DNA of 64,000 bases from Hyphomonas sp. (GCA_002700305.1 PACZ01000011.1:1-64000); one strand, 5' to 3'. Positions 1-8,854 are shown, counted from the stretch's first letter. The notes: generated by a model not told the origin, from the sequence alone. Made by a program: numbers and translations.

Positions 1-624
1 CACTTCGAGCAGGCTCATGTCCTTCTCGGTGAACGCCTTGTAGAGGATCGGGAACAGTTTCATCCCGTCCTTGGCCGCGTCCTTCGTCAGTTTCAGCGCC
101 TTGTTGAGTTTCTTCGAGTCGGCATCGGTGACGCCCGTCTCCGGGTCGATCGGCAGCGTCAGGATCTTCTCGGGCGTCTCTTCCGCGACCGCCTCGATAT
201 CCATGCCGCCCTCGGTCGACACCACAAAGGCCGGACGGCCGACGGTGCGGTCGATCAGGATCGAGAGATAGAGTTCACGGTCGATAACGGCGCCGTCCTC
301 GATATAGAGGCGGTTGACCTGCTTGCCGGCCGGGCCGGTCTGTGCGGTGACGAGGTGATGGCCAAGCATCTGCTTGGCATAGGTCATCACGTCTTCCTTG
401 CTGAAGGCGAGGCGGACACCGCCCTTTTCGCCGGCTTCGGGCTCCACGAACTTGCCCTTGCCGCGGCCACCTGCGTGGATCTGCGATTTAACGACCCAGA
501 GCGGGCCCGGGAGTGTGTCGACAGCTTTCTGGACATCGTCCAGAGACAGGACGGGAACGCCGTCCGCGACCGGCGCACCGAAAGATTTCAGCACGGCTTT
601 GGCCTGGTATTCGTGGATGTTCAT
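1..624 (-). CDS. sucC: Succinyl-CoA synthetase (ADP-forming) beta subunit, 5' part only
   Basis: The first 208 codons of the ATP-grasp subunit that, with SucD, interconverts succinyl-CoA and succinate with substrate-level phosphorylation in the TCA cycle. The protein begins MNIHEYQAK, the family's typical opening, and carries the glycine-rich nucleotide-binding stretch HAGGRGKGKF near residue 48. The gene reads off the left edge of the window, so about half is missing; sucD would be expected just beyond (not seen). The start ATG at 624 is the only reasonable one because it gives the canonical N terminus. A promoter-like element lies 70-95 bases upstream. Identification is very secure. Confidence 0.97.
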   Translation of the reverse strand, partial: MNIHEYQAKAVLKSFGAPVADGVPVLSLDDVQKAVDTLPGPLWVVKSQIHAGGRGKGKFVEPEAGEKGGVRLAFSKEDVMTYAKQMLGHHLVTAQTGPAGKQVNRLYIEDGAVIDRELYLSILIDRTVGRPAFVVSTEGGMDIEAVAEETPEKILTLPIDPETGVTDADSKKLNKALKLTKDAAKDGMKLFPILYKAFTEKDMSLLEV

Positions 625-690
625 TCTGTGCTCTTGCCTTGTTTGCCTGGCCCGCCCCGGCAGGTTCCCTGCCCCAGCGTGGTGGGGGGC

Positions 691-718
691 TGTATAACAG
701 GCCTGCGCCACGCGGCAA
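691..718 (-). promoter_or_regulatory. Probable sigma-70 type promoter of sucC
   Basis: On the minus strand TTGCCG is followed after 16 bases by TATACA, a good match to housekeeping -35/-10 elements. It lies in the gap between the upstream MFS gene and sucC and predicts a leader of about 60 bases. Inferred from sequence only. Confidence 0.5.
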
Positions 719-729
719 CCAGCTGGGTA

Positions 730-2082
730 CTAAACTTTGGACTTAGGGCTGTCTTCCATATCCGCCGGGGAATCCGGTCGCTCTTCCCCGTCTGCGTCTT
801 CCCCGGTTTCCGGTTCTGCTTTGTCGGGCGCATCCGACATACGCGGATCGAGCTTCACGCTGGCCAGCGGCGTCGGCAGGACGGGGCTCCATTCGGCCAG
901 CTTGTCTTCGATCGCGACAGGTTTGGAGCGCACGCGCAGCACCATGATGACCGTCAGCGCGATCAGCAGGATTCCCGCCAGGCCGAACAGGCCAAGCTCG
1001 CCCACCGCCCTCATGGCAAAGCCCGAAAGCAGCGGCCCGATGATGGAGCCGCCGGCCCAGACGAACAGCAAGCCTGACATAACCTGTGGAATGAGCACCT
1101 TCGGCGTCCGGTCGATCGCGTGCGCCACACACAGGCTGTAGAAGGACAGCGCCCCGGCGCCCCAGACGCCGAGCGCGATGATCACGGAAACTTCACTGAT
1201 CCGCGTCCCGAAAATGGCGATGAACAGCGCTGCGAGCGCCGACATGCCGCCAAGGCCGGCGATCACGAGGCGGCGTTCGATCCGGTCGGACAGGCGCCCG
1301 GCCGGCCATTGCAGCAGGAGACCGCCCATCCAGGCCGCAGCACTGGCGATGGCGGCCGCCCCGGTGCCCCCTCCCCCGAGCTTGAAGCTTTCGAAATAGA
1401 TCGGCAGCAGCGACTGGGTGCCCGTGTTCACCGTGCCCGCAATCAGCGCCCCCAGCACAGCTGCCGGGGCGAGCTGGTAGAGCGCTTTCAGCGGCATGGA
1501 CCGGCGCTCCGGAATGACCGGCTGTTCGCGGCGCGTCAGGCAGACCGGCACCAGCGCCAATGTCAGGAACAGCGCCGCCCAGGTATAGGCCCGCGTGTCC
1601 AGCGGCGAGAGGCCTGCCACGAAGAACGGACCGATCATCAGGGAGAGCTTTGCGCCCGTGTGATAAATGCCCATCACATTGCCGCGGGACTTGTCCGGCA
1701 CGACGCTGCCGAGCCAGCTTTCAATACTGGTGAAGCTGAGCGAGAGCGACACGCCCATGATCACCCGGACCGGCGCCCAGAACAGCGCATCATGCACCAG
1801 CGACAGCGACAGAACGCTGACCGCATTCATCGCGGAGGCTGCGGCGAACAGGCGGATATGTCCGAACGTCGCCAGTGCCCGGGGCGACATCCAGGCCCCC
1901 AGCATGAAGCCGGCCGCATACAGCGCCGCGATCAGACCGATGGCCTGGGGCGGCGTGCCCATGGCTTCAAGACCGAGAGGAGTCAGCACGCTGATCAACC
2001 CGCCGGCGATCTGAAGGATCATCACGGCGATGATGAGAACGATCACGTTACGCGTGTCGGACATCGAGGGACTGAGCGGCAT
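730..2082 (-). CDS. MFS transporter, YcaD-like
   Basis: A 450-residue integral membrane protein with the hydrophobic pattern of about twelve helices expected for the major facilitator superfamily. The segment SFTSIESWL (around residue 120) followed by a basic, glycine-containing loop resembles the YcaD-like group of MFS permeases, whose substrates are mostly unknown. After the last helix there is an acidic, proline-rich cytoplasmic tail of about 50 residues (many E, D, P), longer than usual. The start follows the stop of the PhoD-like gene by only five bases with an AGG-rich ribosome site overlapping that stop, so the two are probably co-translated. The substrate cannot be told from sequence. 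Confidence 0.8.
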   Translation of the reverse strand: MPLSPSMSDTRNVIVLIIAVMILQIAGGLISVLTPLGLEAMGTPPQAIGLIAALYAAGFMLGAWMSPRALATFGHIRLFAAASAMNAVSVLSLSLVHDALFWAPVRVIMGVSLSLSFTSIESWLGSVVPDKSRGNVMGIYHTGAKLSLMIGPFFVAGLSPLDTRAYTWAALFLTLALVPVCLTRREQPVIPERRSMPLKALYQLAPAAVLGALIAGTVNTGTQSLLPIYFESFKLGGGGTGAAAIASAAAWMGGLLLQWPAGRLSDRIERRLVIAGLGGMSALAALFIAIFGTRISEVSVIIALGVWGAGALSFYSLCVAHAIDRTPKVLIPQVMSGLLFVWAGGSIIGPLLSGFAMRAVGELGLFGLAGILLIALTVIMVLRVRSKPVAIEDKLAEWSPVLPTPLASVKLDPRMSDAPDKAEPETGEDADGEERPDSPADMEDSPKSKV

Positions 2083-2087
2083 TCTGC

Positions 2088-3254
2088 CTACCTGAATTTG
2101 TCGGTTGCTTCCTCGACAGTTGAACCGTCACTGGCGTGGATTGCGAGCGTCACCGTACCCTCAGTCCAGTTAATATCCAGTGATCCGAAATTCTCCTTGG
2201 CATAACCCGCCCCGATCTGGTCGGCGTCCATCTCGTCCGTCGTATCCCTGTAGGATTTGTTGAACGAGGACGCGGTCAGCTCATAGGCCGGGTAAGGCAG
2301 CACATCGTCTGCCCGGTATAGAAAACCTGTGTGCCGGTCGCCGGACACGAACACGACGCCTTGCGCGCCCGTCTCGCGGATCAGGCTGTAGAGCCGGTCC
2401 CGCTCTGCCGGCAGGCGCGACCAGGCCTCCCAGCCATGCGCGTTTGAAATCACCTGCACCGAAGAGACGATCAGGCGAAGGTCGGCCGGCTTCTGCAGCT
2501 CATTCTCCAGCCAGGTCCACTGGTCGTTGCCCAGCATGTCCTGATTGGGATCGCTGGACGGCATGTAACGTTCCTGGCCCTTCACACTGGAATCGTCGGT
2601 ATCGGTCAGGTCAGACCGGAAGAAGCGCGTGTCCAGCATGATGATCTGGGTGCGCTGCCCTTCCGGGCCGAAACTGCGGGCATAATAGGTGCCGGGCCAG
2701 GCGCCGACATCCTTGTTCGCGAGGCCCCAGAAGCGCTCATGGATCCGCTCCGACAGGCGGCGGAACGCGAAATGTTTGCCGCCATCGTTCAGGCCATAAT
2801 CGTGATCGTCCCAAGCCACCATCATCGGATGGGCCTTGCGCACGGCCTGGAAATCCGGCCGCGCAGCAAGATCGGCAAAGCTCTCGCGCAGTTCGGTCAG
2901 GTCGGCATCGCCGGTGCGATAGGACAGCCCGTCGGTATCGCCGTAGACATTGTCTCCGATCATCAGGAACATGTCGGCCGGCGTGGCCGCGACCGAGCGC
3001 AGGGTTTCATTGTCGCCCTGCTCCTCGTCGAGACAGGAGCCGACCAGGATACGGCTGATGGCCTGGTCTGAGGGCGGCAGAGGCAAGCCGGGGGGCGCCT
3101 CGGGGTAATAGTCATCCGGCAGTGCGCGATAATACGCTTCCAGCGCCTCTTCGGCACTTTGAGGTGCGCGCGTAATCCCCGGAATGGAAATCGGTCCCGG
3201 CGCCTGGCAGGCGGCAAGACCGATCAATGATACCAATAAGGCTGCCCTCTTCAT
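2088..3254 (-). CDS. PhoD-like metallophosphatase, predicted lipoprotein
   Basis: A 388-residue protein with a lipoprotein signal peptide (lipobox LAAC, acylated Cys16), so it probably sits in the envelope facing the periplasm. Metallophosphoesterase motifs of the alkaline phosphatase D family are visible: GSC at 72, GDNVYGD at 100-106, WDDHDYG at 148-154 and SGDRHTG near 305. PhoD enzymes are Ca/Fe phosphodiesterases that release phosphate from phosphodiesters. This protein is shorter than Bacillus PhoD and more like the compact phosphodiesterase branch, so the true substrate is open. It heads a two-gene unit with the MFS permease downstream. Confidence 0.87.
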   Translation of the reverse strand: MKRAALLVSLIGLAACQAPGPISIPGITRAPQSAEEALEAYYRALPDDYYPEAPPGLPLPPSDQAISRILVGSCLDEEQGDNETLRSVAATPADMFLMIGDNVYGDTDGLSYRTGDADLTELRESFADLAARPDFQAVRKAHPMMVAWDDHDYGLNDGGKHFAFRRLSERIHERFWGLANKDVGAWPGTYYARSFGPEGQRTQIIMLDTRFFRSDLTDTDDSSVKGQERYMPSSDPNQDMLGNDQWTWLENELQKPADLRLIVSSVQVISNAHGWEAWSRLPAERDRLYSLIRETGAQGVVFVSGDRHTGFLYRADDVLPYPAYELTASSFNKSYRDTTDEMDADQIGAGYAKENFGSLDINWTEGTVTLAIHASDGSTVEEATDKFR

Positions 3255-3323
3255 CTCCCGCTCTCTTTTCTGGTTACACCTTCGTGTAGCGGCCTTTCGG
3301 CGGAGCGGTAAGGGCCTACACCG

Positions 3324-3869
3324 TCACACCGCGAAGAAAATCGACCAGAGCATGCGTCCCGGCAGGAAGGTGAACAGGCCGGCGATCAGGAGGCCGCCCA
3401 CGAACATGTTGGTCATATCCTTCGAATGCTTGCGGATATTCTTGCGCCGCGCGACCGCGATGCCCATCGGCAAGCCGATAACGGTCCAGGCCGAGAGGCC
3501 GTGGATGAAGCTGAAATTCGCTCCGTTCAGCCCCGTGATGAAGAAAGAGCTGACCGCCGTCACTGCCATCGCCGCGACCCAGGTGTAGCCAAGCTTGCGA
3601 TGCAAGCCTGACCCTTTCACCCCGCGCAGCAGCACGACCCCGATGGCAAAGGCCGTCACCGCGCCCAGCACGTGAAGCTTGATCACGAAACTGGCCTGAA
3701 GGAAGGGGGTGACATCGATCCGGAAACGGACCGGCGGATTGCCGGCCGAATTCAGGATCATCCAGCTGACCACCCCATAGGCGATGGCCGCAATGAGCAG
3801 CAGGGTCGTCATGCGGCCTGGCCGTCTGGGCAGGACGAAGCGGCGGAAAGTCTGGGCGAGATCAGTCAT
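3324..3869 (-). CDS. DUF2306 family membrane protein
   Basis: A 181-residue protein with four clear hydrophobic helices (about residues 20-40, 60-85, 95-115 and 150-175). The loop GSGLHRKLGYTWVAAM and the following helix match the DUF2306 family of small bacterial membrane proteins, whose histidines recall heme-binding membrane domains. No function is established. It lies between the PhoD-like gene and a DUF2141 gene, all on the same strand and facing away from a LytTR regulator, which suggests a shared envelope-related control (inference). Confidence 0.72.
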   Translation of the reverse strand: MTDLAQTFRRFVLPRRPGRMTTLLLIAAIAYGVVSWMILNSAGNPPVRFRIDVTPFLQASFVIKLHVLGAVTAFAIGVVLLRGVKGSGLHRKLGYTWVAAMAVTAVSSFFITGLNGANFSFIHGLSAWTVIGLPMGIAVARRKNIRKHSKDMTNMFVGGLLIAGLFTFLPGRMLWSIFFAV

Positions 3870-3904
3870 GGTGGAGGCTCCCGGTCTGGCGTGGGGTCTG
3901 TGAG

Positions 3905-4336
3905 TTACTGAAGCGTGATGGTCTGCACGGTGCCGGCCTCGGTAAGTTCGAAGCCTGCCTTGTCGAATTTGGGCGGCCCCATCCGGGCCGGTGCATCATT
4001 GGAGAACCCGTAGGGCTCGGTCGGGATGCGCCACATGCCGAGGTTCAGCTCGCCATTCTCGTCGACATCCTGATAGACCTTGATGCCATACGCGCCCGGT
4101 TCGAGGCCGGTGAAGACCAGTTCCGTGCCGTCTGCGACGGGGGCGATCCTGCTGGCAGCGACTTCATTCGTGTCCCAGCCATCGGCGCCGAACACGGCGA
4201 CATGGAATGTGCCGGTCGCCGCTTCCACGCCCTCGATGCGGACGGTCAGGTCAGCGGCAGCAGCCTGTCCGGCAATCCCGACGGCGAGTGCGGGGGCCAG
4301 CGCGGCGGCGATAATGGATTTCAGAATGTGTTTCAT
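3905..4336 (-). CDS. DUF2141 domain secreted protein
   Basis: A 143-residue protein with a cleavable signal peptide (hydrophobic stretch ending AGQAAA near residue 27). The mature part has the DUF2141 layout, a small beta-rich domain with the conserved ELVFTGLEPGAYGIKVYQDVDENGELN-type turn (positions about 75-105 of the mature region). The function of the family is unknown; it is exported. An open frame extends further upstream, but the signal peptide fixes the start at 4336. It is divergent from the LytTR gene across 176 bases containing direct repeats. Confidence 0.8.
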   Translation of the reverse strand: MKHILKSIIAAALAPALAVGIAGQAAAADLTVRIEGVEAATGTFHVAVFGADGWDTNEVAASRIAPVADGTELVFTGLEPGAYGIKVYQDVDENGELNLGMWRIPTEPYGFSNDAPARMGPPKFDKAGFELTEAGTVQTITLQ

Positions 4337-4459
4337 TAGGTGTCTCCTCGTCTGGGTGCCGGACCCGGCTTGCTGAGGCCCTGTCCGGCGGTCGATGAGG
4401 AGAGAGTGCGCGGGCCCTGCCACCCCTGCCATGCGAACTACGCGGAGAGGCTGGAATCC

Positions 4460-4501
4460 TTCGCGAAATGCGGCCAGAACGGTTCGCGAAGCGCGAAATG
4501 C
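4460..4501. promoter_or_regulatory. Direct repeats, possible LytTR binding site
   Basis: TTCGCGAA occurs at 4460-4467 and again at 4483-4490, a period of 23 bases, about two helical turns. CGCGAAATGC also occurs twice, at 4462-4471 and 4492-4501. LytTR proteins typically bind pairs of short direct repeats about two turns apart, and this site sits just upstream of the LytTR gene and in front of the divergent DUF2141 gene. Function is inferred. Confidence 0.4.
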
Positions 4502-4512
4502 AAGGAGCAGAC

Positions 4513-5253
4513 ATGCCCGATTACCTGAAGAACCGGCTGCGGGATGCAGCGGTGATCCTCGGGATCTCGGCGCTGCTCACCTTTTTTGGTGTCTACGACC
4601 AGGACTCGCCCGTCTGGGTCCGGTTTCTGATGTGGGTGATCACCTGCACGGTGGGTGTTGCCACATCCGAATTCGTCGTCCCGGCGATTTTCGATCGGGA
4701 ACTCGTGGGCAAGCTGGTGCCGGTTCAGGTGGCGGTGATGGCGGCGCTCATCTCCGTGCCGGTGCTGGCCTCGCTTTACCTCTATATGGGCGCCTTCGGC
4801 ATCTGGATGCCGGTCCATCTCCTGCCGATGCAGTACCTGTATGTTTTCGCCATGTCGGTGGTCCTGACCGTGGCTGGTTACCTTGTCGCAAAAGCCCGGA
4901 CTCCGGCGGCGGCCGGACAGCCTGACCCTGTCGATGCGCGGCAGCGCTTCCTGGACCGGCTGCCGGTCAAGTTCCGTCGGGCCGAGCTCTGGGCCGTGTC
5001 ATCGGAAGACCATTACCTGCGGGTCTACACCAATCTCGGCGAGGAGCTGATCCTGATGCGGCTGGCCGATGCCGTGCGCGAACTGGACGGCGCCGCGGGC
5101 GTGCAGGTGCACCGGTCCTGGTGGGTGGCAAAGGATGGCGTCAGCGAGACGCGGCGCGACAATGGCAAGCTGGTGCTGGTTCTGAAGAATGGCACCGATG
5201 TACCGGTCTCGCGCACCTATCAGGCCGCCGCAAAAGACGCCGGGCTCGCCTAG
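4513..5253 (+). CDS. Membrane-anchored LytTR family transcriptional regulator
   Basis: A 246-residue protein with about four N-terminal transmembrane helices (residues 10-125) and a C-terminal LytTR DNA-binding domain (about 145-245). The domain is recognisable from LWAVSSEDHYLRVYT, the central QVHRSWWVAK and the final PVSRTY segment. Such one-component regulators sense membrane or extracellular cues without a receiver domain. The start at 4513 is preferred over upstream ATGs because AAGGAG lies five bases before it. It probably controls itself and/or the DUF2141-DUF2306 genes on the other strand (inference from position and repeats). Its stop converges with the HNH gene 10 bases away. Confidence 0.88.
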   Translation: MPDYLKNRLRDAAVILGISALLTFFGVYDQDSPVWVRFLMWVITCTVGVATSEFVVPAIFDRELVGKLVPVQVAVMAALISVPVLASLYLYMGAFGIWMPVHLLPMQYLYVFAMSVVLTVAGYLVAKARTPAAAGQPDPVDARQRFLDRLPVKFRRAELWAVSSEDHYLRVYTNLGEELILMRLADAVRELDGAAGVQVHRSWWVAKDGVSETRRDNGKLVLVLKNGTDVPVSRTYQAAAKDAGLA

Positions 5254-5263
5254 TCTTTTCTGC

Positions 5264-5539
5264 CTAGTCTTTCCGGAGAGGCGGGCGGACATTGCCCATG
5301 CCCTTCACCTTGTTGCAGCGCGCATGCGCCAGCTGCAGGTTGTCCGCCGTATCCGGCCCGCCGCGGGCAACAGCGATGATATGGTCATAAGTCGGACGCT
5401 GGTGTTTCCAGAGCGTGGAATGGGCCAGATCGAACCGGTTGGAGGGCATCGACTGGCCGCACAGGGCGCAGCGCCCTTCCTGGGCTTCCCACAAGGCCTT
5501 GAACAGCGGCGTCTCGGTCGGGGCGTAGGGCTGGCTCAT
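5264..5539 (-). CDS. Small HNH endonuclease-like protein
   Basis: A 91-residue protein with the zinc-binding pair CALCG (residues 25-29) and an HNH core: DH in [12 protein letters not shown] (about 50-61), the N of DNLQLAH and the second half CNKVKG. These are the DH, N and C-x-x features of small stand-alone HNH nucleases such as McrA-like proteins. It is the last gene of the yggT-yggU-folD operon, and its ATG overlaps the folD TGA (ATGA). No partner methylase or phage gene is nearby, so a housekeeping DNA role is more likely than restriction, though neither is shown. Confidence 0.82.
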   Translation of the reverse strand: MSQPYAPTETPLFKALWEAQEGRCALCGQSMPSNRFDLAHSTLWKHQRPTYDHIIAVARGGPDTADNLQLAHARCNKVKGMGNVRPPLRKD

Positions 5540-6423
5540 CCGATTTCCGGTGTCTGCCAGCCGCGCCGGGCGCAGGCGGCATAGAGCGTGTTCACCAGCA
5601 GGCAGGCCCGCGTCATCAGGCCCACCCCGCCCGGCACCGGCGTGATGTACCCGGCGACCTCGGCGCAGCTGTCATAGTCTGCATCGCCGACTAGGCGGGT
5701 CTTGCCCTCCCCCTTCTCCGGGGCGTCGATCCGGTTGATGCCGACATCGATGACCATGGCGCCGGGCTTCAGCCAGTCGCCTTTCACCATTTGCGGGCGC
5801 CCCACCGCCGGCACGAGAATGTCGGCCTCGCGGCACACCGCCGGCAGGTCTTTCGTGCGCGAATGGGCGATGGTGACGGTACAGTTCTCGGCCAGGAAGA
5901 GAAGCGCCGCCGGCTTGCCGACCAGGATGGAGCGTCCGATCACCACGACATGCTTGCCGGAGAGGTCGTCGCCGAGGGCGCGCTTCGCCATGATCACGCA
6001 GCCGGACGGCGTGCAGGACCGCAGCCCCGGCTTGCCCAGCGACAGGCGCCCGGCGGACACTTCGGTCAGGCCGTCGACATCCTTGGACGGGTCGATCCGC
6101 TCGATCGCGGCATCGGCGTCGAGCCCCTTCGACAGCGGCAGTTGCAGCAGGATACCGTCGACAGCGTCATCTGCGTTCAGGCTGGCGATCAGGGTTTCGA
6201 CTTCTTCCTGCGTCGCCGTCGCCGGAAGGCGATGGTGCACCGAGACCATGCCGGCCTCCTCGGTGTCCTTCAGCTTGCCGCGGACATAGACTTCGCTGGC
6301 CGGATCTTCGCCGACCAGGATCACCGCAAGGCACGGCTTCACCGGCAGCTTCGCCACTTCGGCAGCCACTTTGGCCCGCACGTCGGCAGCAATGTCTTTT
6401 CCACTGATCCGGATGGCGGTCAT
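5536..6423 (-). CDS. folD: Bifunctional methylenetetrahydrofolate dehydrogenase / methenyl-THF cyclohydrolase
   Basis: A 295-residue cytosolic enzyme that oxidises 5,10-methylene-THF with NADP and hydrolyses the methenyl form to 10-formyl-THF in one-carbon metabolism. The catalytic lysine region [15 protein letters not shown], the QLPLSKGLD and DVDGLT segments, the nucleotide-binding [13 protein letters not shown] and the C-terminal [11 protein letters not shown] are all present. The middle of the NADP loop reads SILVG rather than the common SNIVG. Upstream in-frame sequence lacks family resemblance, so the start is taken at 6423, where its ATG overlaps the yggU TGA. Confidence 0.97.
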   Translation of the reverse strand: MTAIRISGKDIAADVRAKVAAEVAKLPVKPCLAVILVGEDPASEVYVRGKLKDTEEAGMVSVHHRLPATATQEEVETLIASLNADDAVDGILLQLPLSKGLDADAAIERIDPSKDVDGLTEVSAGRLSLGKPGLRSCTPSGCVIMAKRALGDDLSGKHVVVIGRSILVGKPAALLFLAENCTVTIAHSRTKDLPAVCREADILVPAVGRPQMVKGDWLKPGAMVIDVGINRIDAPEKGEGKTRLVGDADYDSCAEVAGYITPVPGGVGLMTRACLLVNTLYAACARRGWQTPEIG

Positions 6424-6701
6424 GTGTCGTCCCCGCTTAAGCGAGCCGCGAGCTCCGGCGGCCCATCTATTTCGAGGCCTTTTAGCCGAGTCTTGCCGCC
6501 TGTCACGACTCTGACCGCAGACTTGGGCAGGCCAAGCCACTTGGCGACCAGTTTCTGGACAGCACTATTCGCCTTGCCGTCCTCCGGCACCGCGCGCACC
6601 CGCACTTTCAGGAATTTCCGCCCGGCATCGTCTTCCGCCCAGTCCTCGATCCGGTCGGCCGAGGCCTTGGGCTGAACGCGGACGGTGAGGCGATGCAGCA
6701 A
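6420..6701 (-). CDS. yggU: DUF167 / YggU family protein
   Basis: A 93-residue protein matching the YggU fold: [15 protein letters not shown] at the N terminus, then [16 protein letters not shown] and a basic region [12 protein letters not shown]. The biochemical role of the family is not established. The start codon is TTG at 6701, preceded by GAGG five bases away; no ATG fits the conserved N terminus. It begins seven bases after the yggT stop and ends overlapping folD, so the three are translationally linked. The yggT-yggU order is common in proteobacteria. Confidence 0.9.
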   Translation of the reverse strand: MLHRLTVRVQPKASADRIEDWAEDDAGRKFLKVRVRAVPEDGKANSAVQKLVAKWLGLPKSAVRVVTGGKTRLKGLEIDGPPELAARLSGDDT

Positions 6702-6708
6702 TCCGGCC

Positions 6709-7029
6709 TCAGTATCCGATAGAAGGCGCCGTCATGTTGATGATCGTGGGCAGCAGCCAGTCCTTGGTGAACATGATGCCCAGCGCCAGCAGGAAGACCG
6801 AGAGGTCCAGCTGTCCAAGCGGCGGCACATAGCGCTGGATCGGGCGCAGCATGGGCAGCATCACGCTGTCCAGCGCATACTGGATCTGCCGGACGGTCTG
6901 GTTGCGCATCGACACGACGCCGAAGGCGACCAGCCAGCTCATGATGACATAAGCGAAGATCAGGAACAGGAGCAGCGTGAGAAGCGGGCTCAGGAAATAG
7001 ATATAGATCGCCACAAGAAGGGAATGCAT
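6709..7029 (-). CDS. yggT: YggT family membrane protein
   Basis: A 106-residue inner-membrane protein with two hydrophobic blocks (residues 5-35 and 70-95) separated by the family signature LDSVMLPMLRPIQRYVPPLGQLDLS. YggT proteins have been tied to osmotic stress tolerance and, in some lineages, division or thylakoid organisation; the role here is unknown. A longer in-frame extension exists, but the conserved start MHSLL at 7029 is preferred. First gene of the yggT-yggU-folD-HNH unit. Confidence 0.88.
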   Translation of the reverse strand: MHSLLVAIYIYFLSPLLTLLLFLIFAYVIMSWLVAFGVVSMRNQTVRQIQYALDSVMLPMLRPIQRYVPPLGQLDLSVFLLALGIMFTKDWLLPTIINMTAPSIGY

Positions 7030-7216
7030 GCGCGGGGTCCGTGGTTTCAGCCAGGGTTTCGGCCAGGGTTTGTTCGTCCTTAAACTGGTGTGCCCCTTCC
7101 CTGCAAGCCAGCCCCTGTCGCAGTGCCCTCTCGCAAGGAAAGGGTTTGGCAAGCCGCGCAGGGCGTTCTAGCGTCATCCGGTTCGGGGCAGGATCAGCGG
7201 GAGGCACAGACGGCGG

Positions 7217-8470
7217 GTGACGGAATACATGGACTCCGATACCCCGCTTTTGCCGCTCACCCGGTTCCAGAAGCTGATGATCGCCCTCGGCACCGTGTCC
7301 ATGGGCGCAGGCATGACGATCAATTTCGTGGTCGTCGCCCCCCTCGCCCGCGAGGCCGGGCTGACCGAAATCGAGATTGCCGGCATCCTCACCTTTTCGT
7401 CGGTGCTCTACACGATCTTCACCCCGATCTGGGGCCGGATCGCCGACCGGGTCGGACGCAAGCGCGTCATGGTGTTTTCGCTGACCGCCATGGGCCTCGC
7501 CAACATGGCCTTCCTGTTTGCGCTGAGCGCGGCGCTGGCGGGCCTCGTTACCGGCATCGCCGCCTTCGCCCTGCTGGCCTTTGTCAGGACATGGTTCGGC
7601 TTCCTCGCCCCCGGCCTTCAGCCTGCGGCGATGGCGGCCATGACGGACGCCACCACGCCCGCCAACCGTGCCGGCGGCCTCGGCATGCTGGGCGCCGCGA
7701 TGAGCCTCGGCTCGATCCTCGGTCCGGCCGGCGCCGCCGTACTCGCCCGGGTCGGGGCGCTGGCGCCGCTCTGGGGCACGATCGTCTTCAACCTGGTTGT
7801 CGCGGTCCTGATCGCCGTGGCCCTGCCGCCGACCCGGCCCCTGCCGCACCATCACGACCGGCCGCCCTCGCTGTCGATGCGCGACCCGCGGGTCTTCCCG
7901 CACCTGGTGTTCCTGTTCGTCTATTTCGTCGCTGTCGGCATGATCCAGCAGACCATCGGCTGGTTCATCGCAGACCGGTACGAATTCACCGACACCGCCG
8001 CCCAGACCGCCAAACAGGCCGTCGTGCTTTACACCGGCCTGACCATGGCGTGCACATCGGTCGCCATCATCATTGTCCAGTTCGGCTATGTCTCCCGGCG
8101 CAGCCCGGACCCGCGCCGTATCCTGCCCATCGGACTGGGCCTGCTGGCGGTCGGCTATATTTCCGCTGACCTCTTCCACCCCTTCTGGATGGTGATGGTC
8201 AGCTTCCTGATTGTCGGGATCGGCGCAGCGCTGGCCGTGCCGTCGGCCAATGCCCTCGGCAGTCTTTCGGTCGGCCGCTCCGAACAGGCGGGGGCTGCGG
8301 CGCTGCTCGCCTCTGCCCCGCCTGCCGGATTTGTCGTCGGGCCCCTGCTCGGCTCGATCCTCTACATGACCAATCCCAGCCTGCCCTTCATGGCCTCAGC
8401 CGCCGTCTTCTGCATACTGAGCGTCTACGCCGTTCTGGTCACCGGACGCAAGCCTCTCAGTCCGGGGTGA
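7217..8470 (+). CDS. MFS transporter (DHA1/TetA-like)
   Basis: A 417-residue membrane protein with twelve predicted helices. The motif-A loop GRIADRVGRKRVMVF after helix 2 (about residues 72-86) and the proline/glycine-rich helix 5 GSILGPAGAAV identify a drug/proton-antiporter-type MFS exporter. The central cytoplasmic loop is histidine-rich (PLPHHHDRPP). Start is either GTG at 7217, 12 bases after GGGAGG, or ATG at 7229 with no good ribosome site; the difference is four residues. It stands alone, divergent from yggT and convergent with a VOC gene. No local regulator hints at its substrate. Confidence 0.85.
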   Translation: MTEYMDSDTPLLPLTRFQKLMIALGTVSMGAGMTINFVVVAPLAREAGLTEIEIAGILTFSSVLYTIFTPIWGRIADRVGRKRVMVFSLTAMGLANMAFLFALSAALAGLVTGIAAFALLAFVRTWFGFLAPGLQPAAMAAMTDATTPANRAGGLGMLGAAMSLGSILGPAGAAVLARVGALAPLWGTIVFNLVVAVLIAVALPPTRPLPHHHDRPPSLSMRDPRVFPHLVFLFVYFVAVGMIQQTIGWFIADRYEFTDTAAQTAKQAVVLYTGLTMACTSVAIIIVQFGYVSRRSPDPRRILPIGLGLLAVGYISADLFHPFWMVMVSFLIVGIGAALAVPSANALGSLSVGRSEQAGAAALLASAPPAGFVVGPLLGSILYMTNPSLPFMASAAVFCILSVYAVLVTGRKPLSPG

Positions 8471-8485
8471 CCGGCCCGCCCGGCC

Positions 8486-8854
8486 TCAGCCGGAGAAGAA
8501 TGCGTTCAGCTTGTTGCCGTCGAGATCGCGGAAATATCCGGCATAGAAATTCTCAAAGCGCTGGCCCGGCGCGCCCTCATCCGTGCCGCCATTGGCGATG
8601 GCGATTTCGTAGATCCGGTCGACCTGTTCCTTGCTCTTGGCTGCCAGCGCCACCATCGTGCCATTGCCGACCGTCGCGGGGTTCTTGTCCCATGGAAGGG
8701 TCAGGCCGATGCCTGCCGCGCCGCCGGGCTCGCCCCAGGCGATGAATTGCGGGTCTTCCATCATCCGCCCGATGCCCATTTCTTTTGCGATGGCATCATA
8801 GAACTTCGCGCCGCGCGCCAGGTCCTTCGTGCCGAGGGTTACATATCCAATCAT
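8486..8854 (-). CDS. VOC superfamily (glyoxalase/bleomycin-resistance fold) protein
   Basis: A 122-residue protein with the paired beta-alpha-beta-beta-beta layout of VOC proteins: MIGYVTLGTKDLARGAKFYD at the start and FYAGYFRDLDGNKLNAFF at the end, where an aspartate/asparagine loop precedes the last strand. Metal-ligand positions are incomplete (no early His/Glu pair is obvious), so it may bind a small molecule rather than catalyse. The start at 8854 gives the canonical MIGYV opening. The family is too broad for a substrate call. Confidence 0.85.
   Translation of the reverse strand: MIGYVTLGTKDLARGAKFYDAIAKEMGIGRMMEDPQFIAWGEPGGAAGIGLTLPWDKNPATVGNGTMVALAAKSKEQVDRIYEIAIANGGTDEGAPGQRFENFYAGYFRDLDGNKLNAFFSG

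Noticed and set aside
5248-5274. GCCTAGTCTTT repeated twice at the LytTR/HNH gene ends
   Set aside because: Eleven bases, 14 apart, over two convergent stop codons. Probably chance; no structure with U-tract is formed.
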